A DNA stretch of 64,000 nucleotides from JBBQZP01 sp038207585 (GCA_038207585.1 JBBQZP010000025.1:1-64000), one strand, 5' to 3'. Numbered from the stretch's first letter, positions 17,824-26,538 are shown. The notes: generated by a model not told the origin, from the letters alone. Made by a program: numbers and translations.

Positions 17824-19047
17824 ATGACGACGGTCGAACTGGTATTATTCTGGGCGGTGGCAGGGGCCATCACGGTGGCGGTGGTTGCCATTCTGCTGCT
17901 GGCGCTTCGGCGCGGCGCAGGCGATGCGGGGGCTGCAGACTACGATCTGCGCGTCTACCGCGACCAGTTGGCCGAGGTGGACCGTGATCTTGCGCGCGGC
18001 ATCATTGCCCCCGCCGATGCTGAACGCCTGCGCGCCGAAGTGTCGCGCCGGGTGCTACAGGCGGACAAGGCCCTGTCAGCCGCGCCACCTGCCCGCGCCG
18101 CACGCAGCGGGGCCGCCATTGCAGTGACCGTGGCCGCCATGATTGCGGGCGCGTTCGGCGGTTACTGGTGGCTTGGCGCACCGGGATATGCCGACATGCC
18201 CCTGCAACTGCGCAAGGCCGAGGCGGAAACCCGCCGCGAAACCCGCCCGGATCAAGCCTCGGTCGAGGCGGCGCGCACGGCATCCCCGCCCCCCGCACCA
18301 AGCCTTGAGGATGCGGCGCTGCTGGAACAGTTGCGCACGGCGGTGCAAACCTATCCCGACAACATCCGGGGTCACGAACTGCTTGCCCGCACCGAGGCGC
18401 GTCTTGGCAACTATGCGGCCGCCCATGCCGCCCAGACGCGGATGATTGCCCTGAAGGGCGACAAAGCCACCGCCGCCGATCATGCCAATGCAGCCGAACT
18501 GATGATCCTGGCCACAAACGGCTATGTCTCGCCTCAGGCCGAGGCAGAACTGACCGCCGCCCTGAAGGCAGACGGCACGAACGGATTGGCGCGGTATTAT
18601 TCCGGGCTGATGCTGGCCCAGATCGGGCGGCCGGATCTTGCCTTCAACCTGTGGCGCGGCCTTCTGGAAAGCTCGGCCACGACTGACCCCTGGGTTGCCC
18701 CCCTGCGAGATCAGATCGGCACGCTGGCGCAACTGGCAGGCGTGCGCTACGACCTGCCGCCCGAGATCAAAGGACCCGCCGCCGCCGATGTGGCAGCCGC
18801 GGCGCAGATGTCAGAGGCCGACCGCACCGCGATGATCGAAAACATGGTAGCAGGCCTGAACGATGAACTGGCAACCAGGGGCGGCCCGCCGGAGAAATGG
18901 GCGCAACTGATACGGGCTTACGGCGTGCTGGGAAACACTGCCCGTGCGGCCGAAATCTACGCCGAGGCGAAAACCACCTTTGCCGGGCAGAGTGCGGCCC
19001 TCAGCTTTTTGCATGAGGCGGCAATATCGGCCGGCCTGTCCGAATGA
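17824..19047 (+). CDS. ccmI: Cytochrome c biogenesis protein CcmI
   Basis: The 407-residue protein has two transmembrane segments (residues about 5-27 and 97-117) separated by a cytoplasmic coiled loop containing DYDLRVYRDQLAEVDRDLARG. A periplasmic TPR-like domain follows (AALLEQLRTAVQTYPDNIRG, LARTEARLGNYAAAHAAQ). That is the CcmI/CycH layout. CcmI recruits apocytochrome c to the CcmFH heme ligase. A GGAGG site lies six bases before the ATG. It overlaps ruvX by four bases. Confidence 0.93.
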   Translation: MTTVELVLFWAVAGAITVAVVAILLLALRRGAGDAGAADYDLRVYRDQLAEVDRDLARGIIAPADAERLRAEVSRRVLQADKALSAAPPARAARSGAAIAVTVAAMIAGAFGGYWWLGAPGYADMPLQLRKAEAETRRETRPDQASVEAARTASPPPAPSLEDAALLEQLRTAVQTYPDNIRGHELLARTEARLGNYAAAHAAQTRMIALKGDKATAADHANAAELMILATNGYVSPQAEAELTAALKADGTNGLARYYSGLMLAQIGRPDLAFNLWRGLLESSATTDPWVAPLRDQIGTLAQLAGVRYDLPPEIKGPAAADVAAAAQMSEADRTAMIENMVAGLNDELATRGGPPEKWAQLIRAYGVLGNTARAAEIYAEAKTTFAGQSAALSFLHEAAISAGLSE

Positions 19048-19538
19048 ACGGGATTTTCGATGCCATGGAGGATTTCGCGACCTGCCTTCCCCCGCACGGT
19101 GCCATTGCGGGCCTTGATCTGGGCGAAAAGACGGTGGGTGTTGCGGTATCGGATATCTTCCGGTCCATCGCCACGCCGCTTCTGACAATCCGTCGAACGA
19201 AATTCACCGAGGATGCGAACCAGCTTCTTGCCCTGATCAAAGCACGCGACCTCAAGGGCCTGATCCTTGGCCTGCCCCGCAACATGGACGGATCGGAAGG
19301 CCCGCGCGCCCAGTCAACCCGCGCCTTTGCCCGCAACCTTGCCCGCCTGACGCCGCTGCCGATCGGCTTCTGGGATGAACGGCTGTCCACCGTTGCGGCA
19401 GAAAGGGCACTGATCGAGGCGGATACGTCGCGCAAACGTCGCTCACAGGTGATCGATCACGTTGCGGCAGGCTATATTCTGCAAGGTGCGCTTGACCGCA
19501 TGGTGCATATGATCCGAAACGGGGCGACCAATGGATGA
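19044..19538 (+). CDS. ruvX: Putative Holliday junction resolvase RuvX (YqgF)
   Basis: The 164-residue protein has the YqgF RNase H-like fold: GAIAGLDLGEKTVGVAVSD near residue 20 carries the first catalytic aspartate, LKGLILGLPRNMDGSEGPR the second strand, and PIGFWDERLSTVAAERALIE the acidic DERLST motif. Members are essential and act in 16S rRNA 5'-end maturation and perhaps in DNA junction resolution. The ATG overlaps the ccmI stop (ATGA), and the next gene starts eight bases before its end, giving a three-gene operon. Confidence 0.92.
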   Translation: MNGIFDAMEDFATCLPPHGAIAGLDLGEKTVGVAVSDIFRSIATPLLTIRRTKFTEDANQLLALIKARDLKGLILGLPRNMDGSEGPRAQSTRAFARNLARLTPLPIGFWDERLSTVAAERALIEADTSRKRRSQVIDHVAAGYILQGALDRMVHMIRNGATNG

Positions 19539-19758
19539 TGTCTGGAGCCGCAACGAAGTGCAATCGCCCTGCGTCAAATTATGCGTCGTCCACCCCGAGG
19601 AAAGGATTTGCGTCGGCTGTCTGCGCAGCATCGACGAGATCGCAGGCTGGTCACGCATGACACCGCAAGAACGCACGGCGATCATGGCCGAACTGCCGTC
19701 CCGCCAGCCCCGCCTGACCAAACGCCGCGGCGGCAGGATGGCACGACAGAAGGGCTGA
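19531..19758 (+). CDS. DUF1289-family small cysteine-rich protein
   Basis: The 75-residue protein carries the family pattern SPCVKLCVVHPEERICVGCLRS, i.e. CxxxC then CxxC, followed by EIAGWSRMTPQERTAIMAEL and a basic tail. DUF1289 proteins are small, probably metal-binding, and widespread in Proteobacteria with no assigned reaction. It overlaps ruvX by eight bases and is likely cotranscribed with ccmI-ruvX. Confidence 0.9.
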   Translation: MDDVWSRNEVQSPCVKLCVVHPEERICVGCLRSIDEIAGWSRMTPQERTAIMAELPSRQPRLTKRRGGRMARQKG

Positions 19759-19790
19759 GCCTGCCAGCACCCCCGCTGCGTCCGCCGGGG

Positions 19791-19806
19791 TTTCATTTTG
19801 ATGAAA
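19791..19806. repeat. Short intergenic palindrome TTTCAT-TTTG-ATGAAA
   Basis: The palindrome TTTCAT (19791-19796), loop TTTG, ATGAAA (19801-19806) is flanked by CGCCGGGG and ATATCCTCGCCG. A similar string preceding an ATATCC block is common between genes in Rhodobacteraceae. It lies after the ccmI-ruvX-DUF1289 operon and before a convergent minus-strand gene, so it may also contribute to termination. Confidence 0.5.
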
Positions 19807-19919
19807 ATATCCTCGCCGAAGGCAACTGCCGTCCGCTCCCCCCACCCGCTCATCCGGCTGACCGCCGTCCTCGCTGCGGATAAAGCGAGGAAAGCCGCCA
19901 AGGCTTGACAAGCGCCCGC

Positions 19920-20678
19920 TCAGGGCTGCGTCAGCCAGTCGCTGACCGATGCCATTTGCGGGCGGAAATAGGCGATGATCCGGCCCGGCTCCGGCGCCCT
20001 TGCCCCCACGCCCCAAGGGGCCACCCCGTGCACGACCAACCGGTGCAGCAGCGTCGCCTCGCCAACCGCTGTCGGCACAGCGATGCGCCGACAGCGTGCA
20101 AAGACCTCGCGCCGGGCGGCGGTGTAGGCATCGGTGATATCAACCCGGCCCCAGTCCGCTGGATCATGTGGCGTCAAGGCAGCCATCAGCGCTGCCCGCA
20201 TGATCCGGTGACTTTCCTCCCAGACGACCAGCGGTGATGCACCCGCAGTCGCGTCGTTCAGCGCCAGCCCCAGAATCCAGCCATGCGGCTCGGCGATCCT
20301 GCGGCGCCTTTGTGGGCCCTCGGGCAACAGTCCGTCCAGATGGGCCGCGTCGTGGTCCCGTCGATACCGGGCGGCGGCCTCCGTCTCCTCGGTTCCGCGT
20401 TGCGGATAGCCGGGGCGGATCACCGAAAGTTGGGCCGGGTGCAAAGGTTCGCGCGCAAGCGGCAGTGCGTCCCAAGGGAAATCGCAGCCCGGAACGCCCC
20501 CTGCCGCATCATTTGTCAGGGCATCAACCCCGACGAATCAGGTCCCGCCACAGCGCCACGGCTCGGCACTGGCCTCCACCGCCGCCTCGGCCAGGGGGCG
20601 CGCGGCCCTTGCCCAGGCGGCAATCCGGGCGTCGGGCCCGATCCGCCGCCAACCCGTCTCTGCCCCTGGCGCCGTCAC
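19920..20678 (-). pseudogene. Phytanoyl-CoA dioxygenase-like gene interrupted by an in-frame TGA
   Basis: Translation from the GTG at 20678, which overlaps the upstream permease stop as GTGA, reads 46 residues to a TGA at 20540-20538. It then continues open in the same frame to 19920, giving 253 codons in total. Both sides look like one protein: N-terminal TGWRRIGPDARIAAWARAA and WRCGGT, stop, FVGVDALTNDAAGG, then AAHLDGLLPEG (an HxD pair as in Fe(II)/2-oxoglutarate oxygenases), LALNDATAGASPLVVWEESH, and a distal HGVAPWG histidine. The stop lies where I would expect tryptophan (TGG), so one base change explains it. A product from a later TTG at 20444 would lack the N-terminal third. It is most likely a recent pseudogene; readthrough, selenocysteine or a sequencing error are alternatives. 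Confidence 0.75.
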
Positions 20679-21496
20679 CACCCGACCACCTTGCGCAGCA
20701 TGTTCAGCGCCACAATCAGGATGAACACCGCAAAGGCGCGCTTCAGGATCCGGCCATCCATCCAGTGCGCCAGCCGAACCCCCAGAGGTGTCGTCAAAAG
20801 CGTCATCGAGATGACCACGACAAAGGCCGGCACATTCACCGCGCCAAGTGTAAGGGGCGGCGCGCCCTCAACCCGTAACAGCGCAAAACCGACCGCAGCG
20901 GGCACCGAGATGATCAGCCCGAATCCCGCCGCCGTCGCCACCGCGCGATGGATGGCCACACCGAACAGCGACTGCATCGGCACCCCGAAAGTACCACCGC
21001 CAATGCCCATCAGCACCGAAAAGAACCCAAGCCCCGCGCCCAGCCCTGCCCGCGCTGCACCGATTGGCATCTGCGACCCCAGCCGCCATTCCGCCCGCCC
21101 AAACGCCATATAGCCGCCCGCAATCAGCCCCAGCACGCCAAAGATAAGTTGCAACGTCGCCGATTTCAGCGATGAGGCCGTCAGAAACCCCGCCACGGCC
21201 CCCACCGCGATGAACGCACCCCAGCCGCGCAGCACGGCCCAGTCCACCGCGCCCTTGCGATGATGCGCGATGATGGATCGCACCGATGTCACCATGATTG
21301 TTGCCAGCGATGTCGCAAGGCAGACCTGCATCAGATACGGGCCGCCGTACCCCAGATGCTCAAAGGCATAAAAGAACGCAGGCACCAGAATGATGCCGCC
21401 GCCCACACCCAGAAGCCCCGCAATCACCCCGGCAAAGGCCCCTATGCCCAGCAACAGCGCCAGCATCGGCAATAAGGTGGAAAGGTCTTGGGTCAT
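20675..21496 (-). CDS. TauE/SafE-family membrane permease (sulfite exporter-like)
   Basis: From ATG 21496 the protein has 273 residues and about eight transmembrane helices in two similar halves. Each half starts with the family's glycine-rich re-entrant motif (GVIAGLLGVGGGIILVPAFF near residue 22 and GLGFFSVLMGIGGGTFGVP near 155). This is the TauE/SafE (DUF81) pattern of permeases linked to export of sulfite, sulfonates or other small organic anions. A longer in-frame start at 21601 lacks resemblance. The downstream interrupted dioxygenase gene starts within its stop codon, so the two form an operon. Confidence 0.9.
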   Translation of the reverse strand: MTQDLSTLLPMLALLLGIGAFAGVIAGLLGVGGGIILVPAFFYAFEHLGYGGPYLMQVCLATSLATIMVTSVRSIIAHHRKGAVDWAVLRGWGAFIAVGAVAGFLTASSLKSATLQLIFGVLGLIAGGYMAFGRAEWRLGSQMPIGAARAGLGAGLGFFSVLMGIGGGTFGVPMQSLFGVAIHRAVATAAGFGLIISVPAAVGFALLRVEGAPPLTLGAVNVPAFVVVISMTLLTTPLGVRLAHWMDGRILKRAFAVFILIVALNMLRKVVGW

Positions 21497-21752
21497 GGCA
21501 GGCTCGCTTTCGCTTTGCCTGCACTTATCGCGCAAGCCCCGCCAAGGCCAGAGGTGCAGCCCGCGATTTTCCTGATCCGACCCGGGCTTTAAGGCGGCCA
21601 CGGAAAAAACGACTGCATACTTGCGCGCGATCAGAGGGTCGGCATCCCAACATGAAAGGCTCGCTGAAATGAACCCCTTGACCCTTCACGACCCGCCACG
21701 CAGCTTGGCACTTTATGGCTGGTGACTTGGTCTCCTTGACCCAGTTTTTCCC

Positions 21753-22040
21753 GTGCCGGGCGACCGCCCTACCCGCGATTGGGGCTTTTCGCCTTTGCAT
21801 CGGGTATGCGGCGTCGACGTGCAGCTTGCCGGGCGCGAACGGGCACACCCGACACGGTCGCTTGATCATGTGGCGACGCGCGGGCAGCTTTGCGATGCGG
21901 TCTGGGGCACCGGGGCGGAAATCATTGATCGCACCATCGAAAGCCATCTGCGCAACCTGCGCGCCAAACTTCTTGCCGCCGGAAACCCGGATGCGGTGTA
22001 CGATTTGGGCGTCCGGTTGGGCAAATGCCAGAGCGTATAA
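21753..22040 (+). pseudogene. Remnant of an OmpR-type response regulator (DNA-binding domain only)
   Basis: The open frame of about 95 codons reads GFSPLHRVCGVDVQLAGRE, then VATRGQLCDAVWG, then EIIDRTIESHLRNLRAKLLAAG. This is the winged-helix output domain of an OmpR/CreB-like regulator. The receiver domain is absent. The centre and the end (DAVYDLGVRLG where VRGVGYRLG is usual) appear shortened by small deletions. The following kinase remnant starts inside its last codons, preserving the original operon overlap. It is read as a decayed gene rather than a functional small regulator. Confidence 0.7.
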
Positions 22041-22246
22041 CGCGCAAATGGCGCCCGCCGTTGTGGTTTGTGCTGGGCGGCGCACTGGCGGCGGTGCTGG
22101 GCCTGCCACTGGCCGGGCTTTTCGCACTGCGCTGGATGATCCGGGGCATGGGCTTTCGCGACTCAAGCCTGATCATCGGGGTGGTCATTGTGGTGGCAAC
22201 GGCGGTGGATACCCCCTGCAGCACCGGATTGCGCATTACCTTCTAG
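22025..22246 (+). pseudogene. Truncated sensor histidine kinase N-terminus
   Basis: The 73-codon frame starts MPERITRKWRPPLWFVLGG and contains two hydrophobic segments (LWFVLGGALAAVLGLPLAGLF and LIIGVVIVVATAV). These match the start of Rhodobacteraceae CreC/BaeS-like kinases. After VATAV the sequence diverges into TPCSTGLRITF and stops; no HAMP, His-box or ATPase domain follows. It overlaps the regulator remnant by 16 bases as in an intact pair. The sequence up to 22345 then holds no further kinase segment that I can see. Confidence 0.65.
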
Positions 22247-22345
22247 GCGGTTGCACCCCTGACCGTCACACGCCAATGTGACTCCCGATCGGGCAGCGAG
22301 GCGTGTACCCCCGCCAGATCGCACAGACCGGGGGAAGGAGCCTGC

Positions 22346-22966
22346 ATGATCGACCGCTATCTGCTTGAACCCGTCAAATCCGCGCTGATGCCGCTGGCAC
22401 GCGCCGCCGTAACGCGGGGCATCGGGGCCGACCGGATCAGCCTTGCGGGTTTTGCAATCGGGGTCTGTGCCGTGCCTGCGCTGGCGGCGGGGCTTTACGG
22501 GCTGGCGCTGTTTTTCATTGCGCTGAACCGGGTGGCCGACGGGCTGGATGGAACGGTCGCGCGGCTGACCACCCCCACCGACCGGGGCGCGTTTCTGGAT
22601 GTGGCACTGGATTTCCTGTTCTATGCGTTGGTGCCCTTGGGCTTTGCCCTTGCCGCGCCGCAAAACGCCTTGCCCGCCGCCGTGCTGATCACCGCCTTTG
22701 TTGGCACCGGGTCATCGTTTCTGGCCTTTGCCACAATTGCCGAGCGGCGCGGATTGCGCACCGCCGAATACCCGGCCAAGGGGATCTATTACCTTGGCGG
22801 GCTGACCGAAGGGTTCGAGACGATTACCATATTCGCGCTGATGTGTCTGTTTCCGGCATGGTTCCCGACGCTTGCCTACACCTTCGCCGCGCTTTGCGCC
22901 CTGACCACGCTTTTGCGCCTTTACATGGGTTGGCAAAGCTTTGCCCCCACCTTTTCCCGCCCCTGA
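22346..22966 (+). CDS. CDP-alcohol phosphatidyltransferase-family protein (YnjF-like)
   Basis: The 206-residue membrane protein contains the diagnostic CDP-alcohol phosphotransferase motif DG-x2-AR-x8-G-x3-D-x3-D, seen in DGTVARLTTPTDRGAFLDVA and the next residues (about 72-92). About five hydrophobic segments follow. Such enzymes move a phosphatidyl group from CDP-diacylglycerol to an alcohol. It lies 14 bases before a YnjB-type binding protein gene and probably starts the operon. In E. coli ynjF, a CDP-alcohol transferase gene, likewise sits with ynjBCD, supporting the YnjF assignment. The acceptor alcohol is unknown. Confidence 0.88.
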   Translation: MIDRYLLEPVKSALMPLARAAVTRGIGADRISLAGFAIGVCAVPALAAGLYGLALFFIALNRVADGLDGTVARLTTPTDRGAFLDVALDFLFYALVPLGFALAAPQNALPAAVLITAFVGTGSSFLAFATIAERRGLRTAEYPAKGIYYLGGLTEGFETITIFALMCLFPAWFPTLAYTFAALCALTTLLRLYMGWQSFAPTFSRP

Positions 22967-22980
22967 CAACCGGAGACTTC

Positions 22981-24168
22981 ATGCGCCTGATCGCAGCCCT
23001 AGCCCTTGGCCTTGCAACAGCCCTGCCCGCCCATTCCGAAACCTGGGATGAAACCCTTGCGAAAGCCAAAGGCCAGACCGTCTATTGGAACGCCTGGGGC
23101 GGGGACGCGCGCACCAATGCCTATATCGAATGGGTGGGTCAGCAGACCGAGGCGCGCTATGGCGTGAAGGTCGCTCAGGTCAAGCTGACCGACACCGCCG
23201 AGGCCGTGACCCGCGTGATTGCCGAAAAGGCAGCCGGGCAAAACAGCGGCGGGTCGGTCGACATGATCTGGATCAACGGCGCGAATTTCCTGTCGATGAA
23301 GGAACAGGGGCTTTTGCACGGGCCGTTTGTGGCCGACCTGCCGAATGCGAAATATCTGGACCTTTCGCCCGGTTCGGCGGCCTCGGTCGATTTTACCGTT
23401 CCGGTGGACGGGTATGAAGTGCCGTGGCGGCTGGCGAAATTCGTCTTTACCTATGACAGCGCACGGGTTGCGGAACCGCCGCGCTCCATGCAGGCTTTGC
23501 TGGATTGGTCAATCGCGCATCCGGGGCGGTTCACGCATCCGGCCGTCAGCAATTTCATGGGGGCGACGTTCCTGAAACAGGCGCTGATCGAACTTGCGCC
23601 TGACGTGTCGGTGCTGCAGCAACCCGTCACCGAAGCCACGTTCGATGCCACCACCGCACCGATGTGGGATTGGTATGATGCGCTGCGCCCGACGATGTGG
23701 CGCGGTGGCGAGACGCTTCCCGAAAACCAGTCGGTCCAGCAGCAGATGCTGAACGATGGCGAAGTTGACATGGCGATGTCCTTTGACCCCGCCAGCGCCG
23801 CCGCCGCGATTGATGCAGGCCTTCTGCCCGAAACGGCCCGGGTCTTCGTGCCCGACGGTGGCAGTATCGGCAACATCAGTTTTGTCGCCATCCCCTACAA
23901 TGCGGCCAACCGGGCCGGGGCGATGGTGGTCGCCGATTTCTTGATCAGCCCCGAGGCGCAGGCCCATCAACAGGATATCACCGTGCTGGGCAGTTACGCG
24001 GTTCTTGATCCGGCAAGGCTGAGCGCGGAACAGGCGGCTGCGTTTGCCGCCCTGCCGACCTCGCCCGCTTTGCCCACGAATACCGAACTGGGCGCAACCC
24101 TGCTGGAGCCGCACGGGTCATGGATGACGCGCCTGACCGACGAATGGGCAAAGCGCTACACCAAGTGA
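22981..24168 (+). CDS. ynjB: ABC importer solute-binding protein, YnjB family
   Basis: From ATG 22981 (GGAGA site seven bases upstream) the protein has 395 residues. A clear signal peptide MRLIAALALGLATALPAHS is followed by ETWDETLAKAKGQTVYWNAWGG, the standard YnjB N-terminus. WINGANFLSMKEQGLLHGPF and VPWRLAKFVFTYDS are typical of this binding protein. It captures an unidentified solute in the periplasm for the YnjC/YnjD transporter encoded directly downstream. The permease starts inside its stop codon (GTGA). Confidence 0.9.
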   Translation: MRLIAALALGLATALPAHSETWDETLAKAKGQTVYWNAWGGDARTNAYIEWVGQQTEARYGVKVAQVKLTDTAEAVTRVIAEKAAGQNSGGSVDMIWINGANFLSMKEQGLLHGPFVADLPNAKYLDLSPGSAASVDFTVPVDGYEVPWRLAKFVFTYDSARVAEPPRSMQALLDWSIAHPGRFTHPAVSNFMGATFLKQALIELAPDVSVLQQPVTEATFDATTAPMWDWYDALRPTMWRGGETLPENQSVQQQMLNDGEVDMAMSFDPASAAAAIDAGLLPETARVFVPDGGSIGNISFVAIPYNAANRAGAMVVADFLISPEAQAHQQDITVLGSYAVLDPARLSAEQAAAFAALPTSPALPTNTELGATLLEPHGSWMTRLTDEWAKRYTK

Positions 24169-25892
24169 CATCCCTTGCGGATTATACCCCCCGGGTCTTG
24201 CCGGGGCGACGATTGCGCCTGCTTGTGCTGGTCGTGGTTCTTGCCGGGATCATTTTACCCGTCGCGGCCGGGCTGTGGGAGACGGGAATTGCGGCGTTCG
24301 GGCTGTTGCCCGCCATCGGTGCAGACCGTCTGTCGCTGGAGCCCTGGCGCAAGCTTGTGGCCCTGCCGGGCTTTGGCACCAGCCTGCGGCTGACGCTGTG
24401 GACCGGGTTTGCGGCGACCGCGGTGTCTGTCGCGCTGGCGCTGTGCGTCGCCGCTGCGCTGCAAACCCGCGCGCAACGGCTTGGCCGCTGGCTCGCCCCG
24501 TTTCTGGCCGCTCCGCACGCGGCCATTGCCATCGGGCTGGCCTTTGCCATTGCCCCCTCGGGCTGGATCGCGCGCCTGCTCAGCCCTTGGGCGACCGGGT
24601 GGCAAACGCCGCCCGACATCGCCACGGTGCAGGACCCGTGGGGGATCGCGCTGATCCTTGGGCTGGTGATCAAGGAATTTCCGTTCCTGCTGCTGGTCAC
24701 ACTCGCGGCCCTGCGCCAGATCGCAGTGCGCCCACAGATCGCGGCGGCGCGGGCCATGGGATACGGGCGCGGGGTGGCGTGGCTTTGGGTCATTGCGCCG
24801 CAGGTCTGGCCGTTGATCCGGCTGCCGGTGTGGGTGGTGCTTTCATTCTCGCTGTCGGTCGTGGATATGGCGATGATCCTTGGCCCGTCGAACCCGCCGA
24901 CACTTGCCGTCGCCGTGACGCGCTGGTTTGCCGACCCTGATGCCGAAATGATCCTGCCCGCCTCGGCGGCGGCGCTGCTGCAGGGCATCGTTGTGGTTTT
25001 CGGGGTGGCGGCAATGTGGGGGGCAGAACGTGGTCTTGCCTATACGGGCCGCATCTGGCTGCGGCGCGGCGGGCGCGGCGCCACGTCAGAACCGGGGCTG
25101 CGGGTGGCCGTGGCAGGCGCGCTGGCACTGGCGGTTCTGGGTGCGCTGTCGCTGGCCGCACTGGTCATCTGGTCGCTGACCTGGCGGTGGAGCTTTCCCA
25201 ACGCCCTGCCCGAGGCGTGGTCGCTGCGGCAATGGATGCACCCCGCGGGCGGCTGGGGGCAGGCTTTGGCGACAACACTGATCATCGGCATCAGCACCAC
25301 CACCCTGTCACTGGCGCTTGCCATCGGCTGGCTGCAGGCCGAAGACCGCGCCCGCCTGTCGCGTGCGCGCTGGGCCGAGGCGCTGATTTATCTGCCGCTG
25401 GTGCTGCCGCAGATCGCGTTTCTATATGGGTTGAACGTGGCCTTCCTGCGCGCCGGGCTGATGCCGGGGCTGGTGGCGGTGATCTGGGCGCAGGTTCTGT
25501 TCGTGTTTCCCTATGTGATGATCACGCTGTCGGACCCGTGGCGCGCGCTGGATCGCCGGATGCTGGCACAAGCCGCCGCCTTGGGTGCGGGGCCATGGCG
25601 CAGGCTGGTTGCGGTGAAGCTGCCGGTTCTGCTGGGCCCGGTGCTGGCGGCGGCGGCGGTCGGGTTCGGCGTGTCGGTTGCGCAATATCTGCCGACGCTG
25701 TTTCTGGGTGCAGGCCGGGTGGCCACGCTGACAACCGAGGCAGTGACGCTGGCATCGGGGTCGGACCGGCGCATCGTCGGCACCTATGCTGTCGTGCAGG
25801 CGGCGGTGCCGATTGCGGCTTACGCGGCGGCGATGCTGGTGCCTGCCTGGATATTCCGCAACCGGCGCGGGCTGGCGGGGGTGGCATCATGA
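24165..25892 (+). CDS. ynjC: ABC importer permease, YnjC family (double-length)
   Basis: I take GTG 24165, overlapping the ynjB stop by four bases, giving 575 residues. The protein holds two permease domains with about 12 transmembrane helices, each with an EAA-like loop (AARAMGYGRGVAWLWVIAPQ near 205, AQAAALGAGPWRRLVAVKLP near 480). This fused two-domain architecture is that of YnjC and relatives in the thiamine/iron-type permease group. It forms the membrane channel for the YnjB substrate and pairs with the ATPase starting at its stop codon. Confidence 0.88.
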   Translation: MTSLADYTPRVLPGRRLRLLVLVVVLAGIILPVAAGLWETGIAAFGLLPAIGADRLSLEPWRKLVALPGFGTSLRLTLWTGFAATAVSVALALCVAAALQTRAQRLGRWLAPFLAAPHAAIAIGLAFAIAPSGWIARLLSPWATGWQTPPDIATVQDPWGIALILGLVIKEFPFLLLVTLAALRQIAVRPQIAAARAMGYGRGVAWLWVIAPQVWPLIRLPVWVVLSFSLSVVDMAMILGPSNPPTLAVAVTRWFADPDAEMILPASAAALLQGIVVVFGVAAMWGAERGLAYTGRIWLRRGGRGATSEPGLRVAVAGALALAVLGALSLAALVIWSLTWRWSFPNALPEAWSLRQWMHPAGGWGQALATTLIIGISTTTLSLALAIGWLQAEDRARLSRARWAEALIYLPLVLPQIAFLYGLNVAFLRAGLMPGLVAVIWAQVLFVFPYVMITLSDPWRALDRRMLAQAAALGAGPWRRLVAVKLPVLLGPVLAAAAVGFGVSVAQYLPTLFLGAGRVATLTTEAVTLASGSDRRIVGTYAVVQAAVPIAAYAAAMLVPAWIFRNRRGLAGVAS

Positions 25893-26524
25893 CGGGGCTT
25901 GAACTGCTGGACGTGACGCTTGGCCCAGAAGGCGCGTCACCACTGTTCGAAGGGCTGACGCTTTCGGTGCCGCCCGGCCAGATCGTGACGATCATGGGGC
26001 CGTCAGGCATTGGCAAATCATCGCTTCTGGATTTCGTGGGCGGGCATCTTTCGCCCGGTTTTGTTGCCGCCGGACGCGTCGTGCTGAACGGGCGCGATGT
26101 GACGCGCCTGCCGGCAGAGGCACGGCGCATCGGGGTGATGTTTCAGGAGGCACAGTTGTTCCCGCATCTGTCGGTCGGCGACAATCTGGCGTTTGGCCTG
26201 CGCGCATCGGTCCGGGGCCGCACAGCGCGTCGGGCCGCTGTAGAACAGGCGCTGGAGGATGCCGGGATGGCGGGCTTTGGCCCCCGCGATCCCGCCACGC
26301 TGTCGGGCGGTCAGCGCGCCCGCGCCGCCCTGATGCGCACTTTGCTGGCAGGCCCCGAGGCGCTGTTGCTGGATGAGCCGTTTTCGAAACTCGATGCCGA
26401 ACTGCGCGGAGAAATCCGCGAATTCACCTTCAGCCATGCCCGAGCGCAGGGCCTGCCGGTGTTGTTGATCACCCATGATCCGCAGGATGCCGAGGCGGCG
26501 GGGGGGCCGGTTTTACCGCTGTAA
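25889..26524 (+). CDS. ynjD: ABC importer ATPase, YnjD family
   Basis: The ATG at 25889 overlaps the permease stop (ATGA) and gives 211 residues, the length of YnjD. It has Walker A GPSGIGKSS (about residues 36-44), a Q-loop MFQEAQLFPHLSV, signature LSGGQRARAALMRTL, Walker B ALLLDEPFSKLD and the H-switch LLITHDPQD. It powers the YnjBC importer. The C-terminus is short, ending AGGPVLPL. Fourteen bases separate its stop from the convergent tctA stop. Confidence 0.92.
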   Translation: MTGLELLDVTLGPEGASPLFEGLTLSVPPGQIVTIMGPSGIGKSSLLDFVGGHLSPGFVAAGRVVLNGRDVTRLPAEARRIGVMFQEAQLFPHLSVGDNLAFGLRASVRGRTARRAAVEQALEDAGMAGFGPRDPATLSGGQRARAALMRTLLAGPEALLLDEPFSKLDAELRGEIREFTFSHARAQGLPVLLITHDPQDAEAAGGPVLPL

Positions 26525-26538
26525 CGCCCCCCGTTTTA

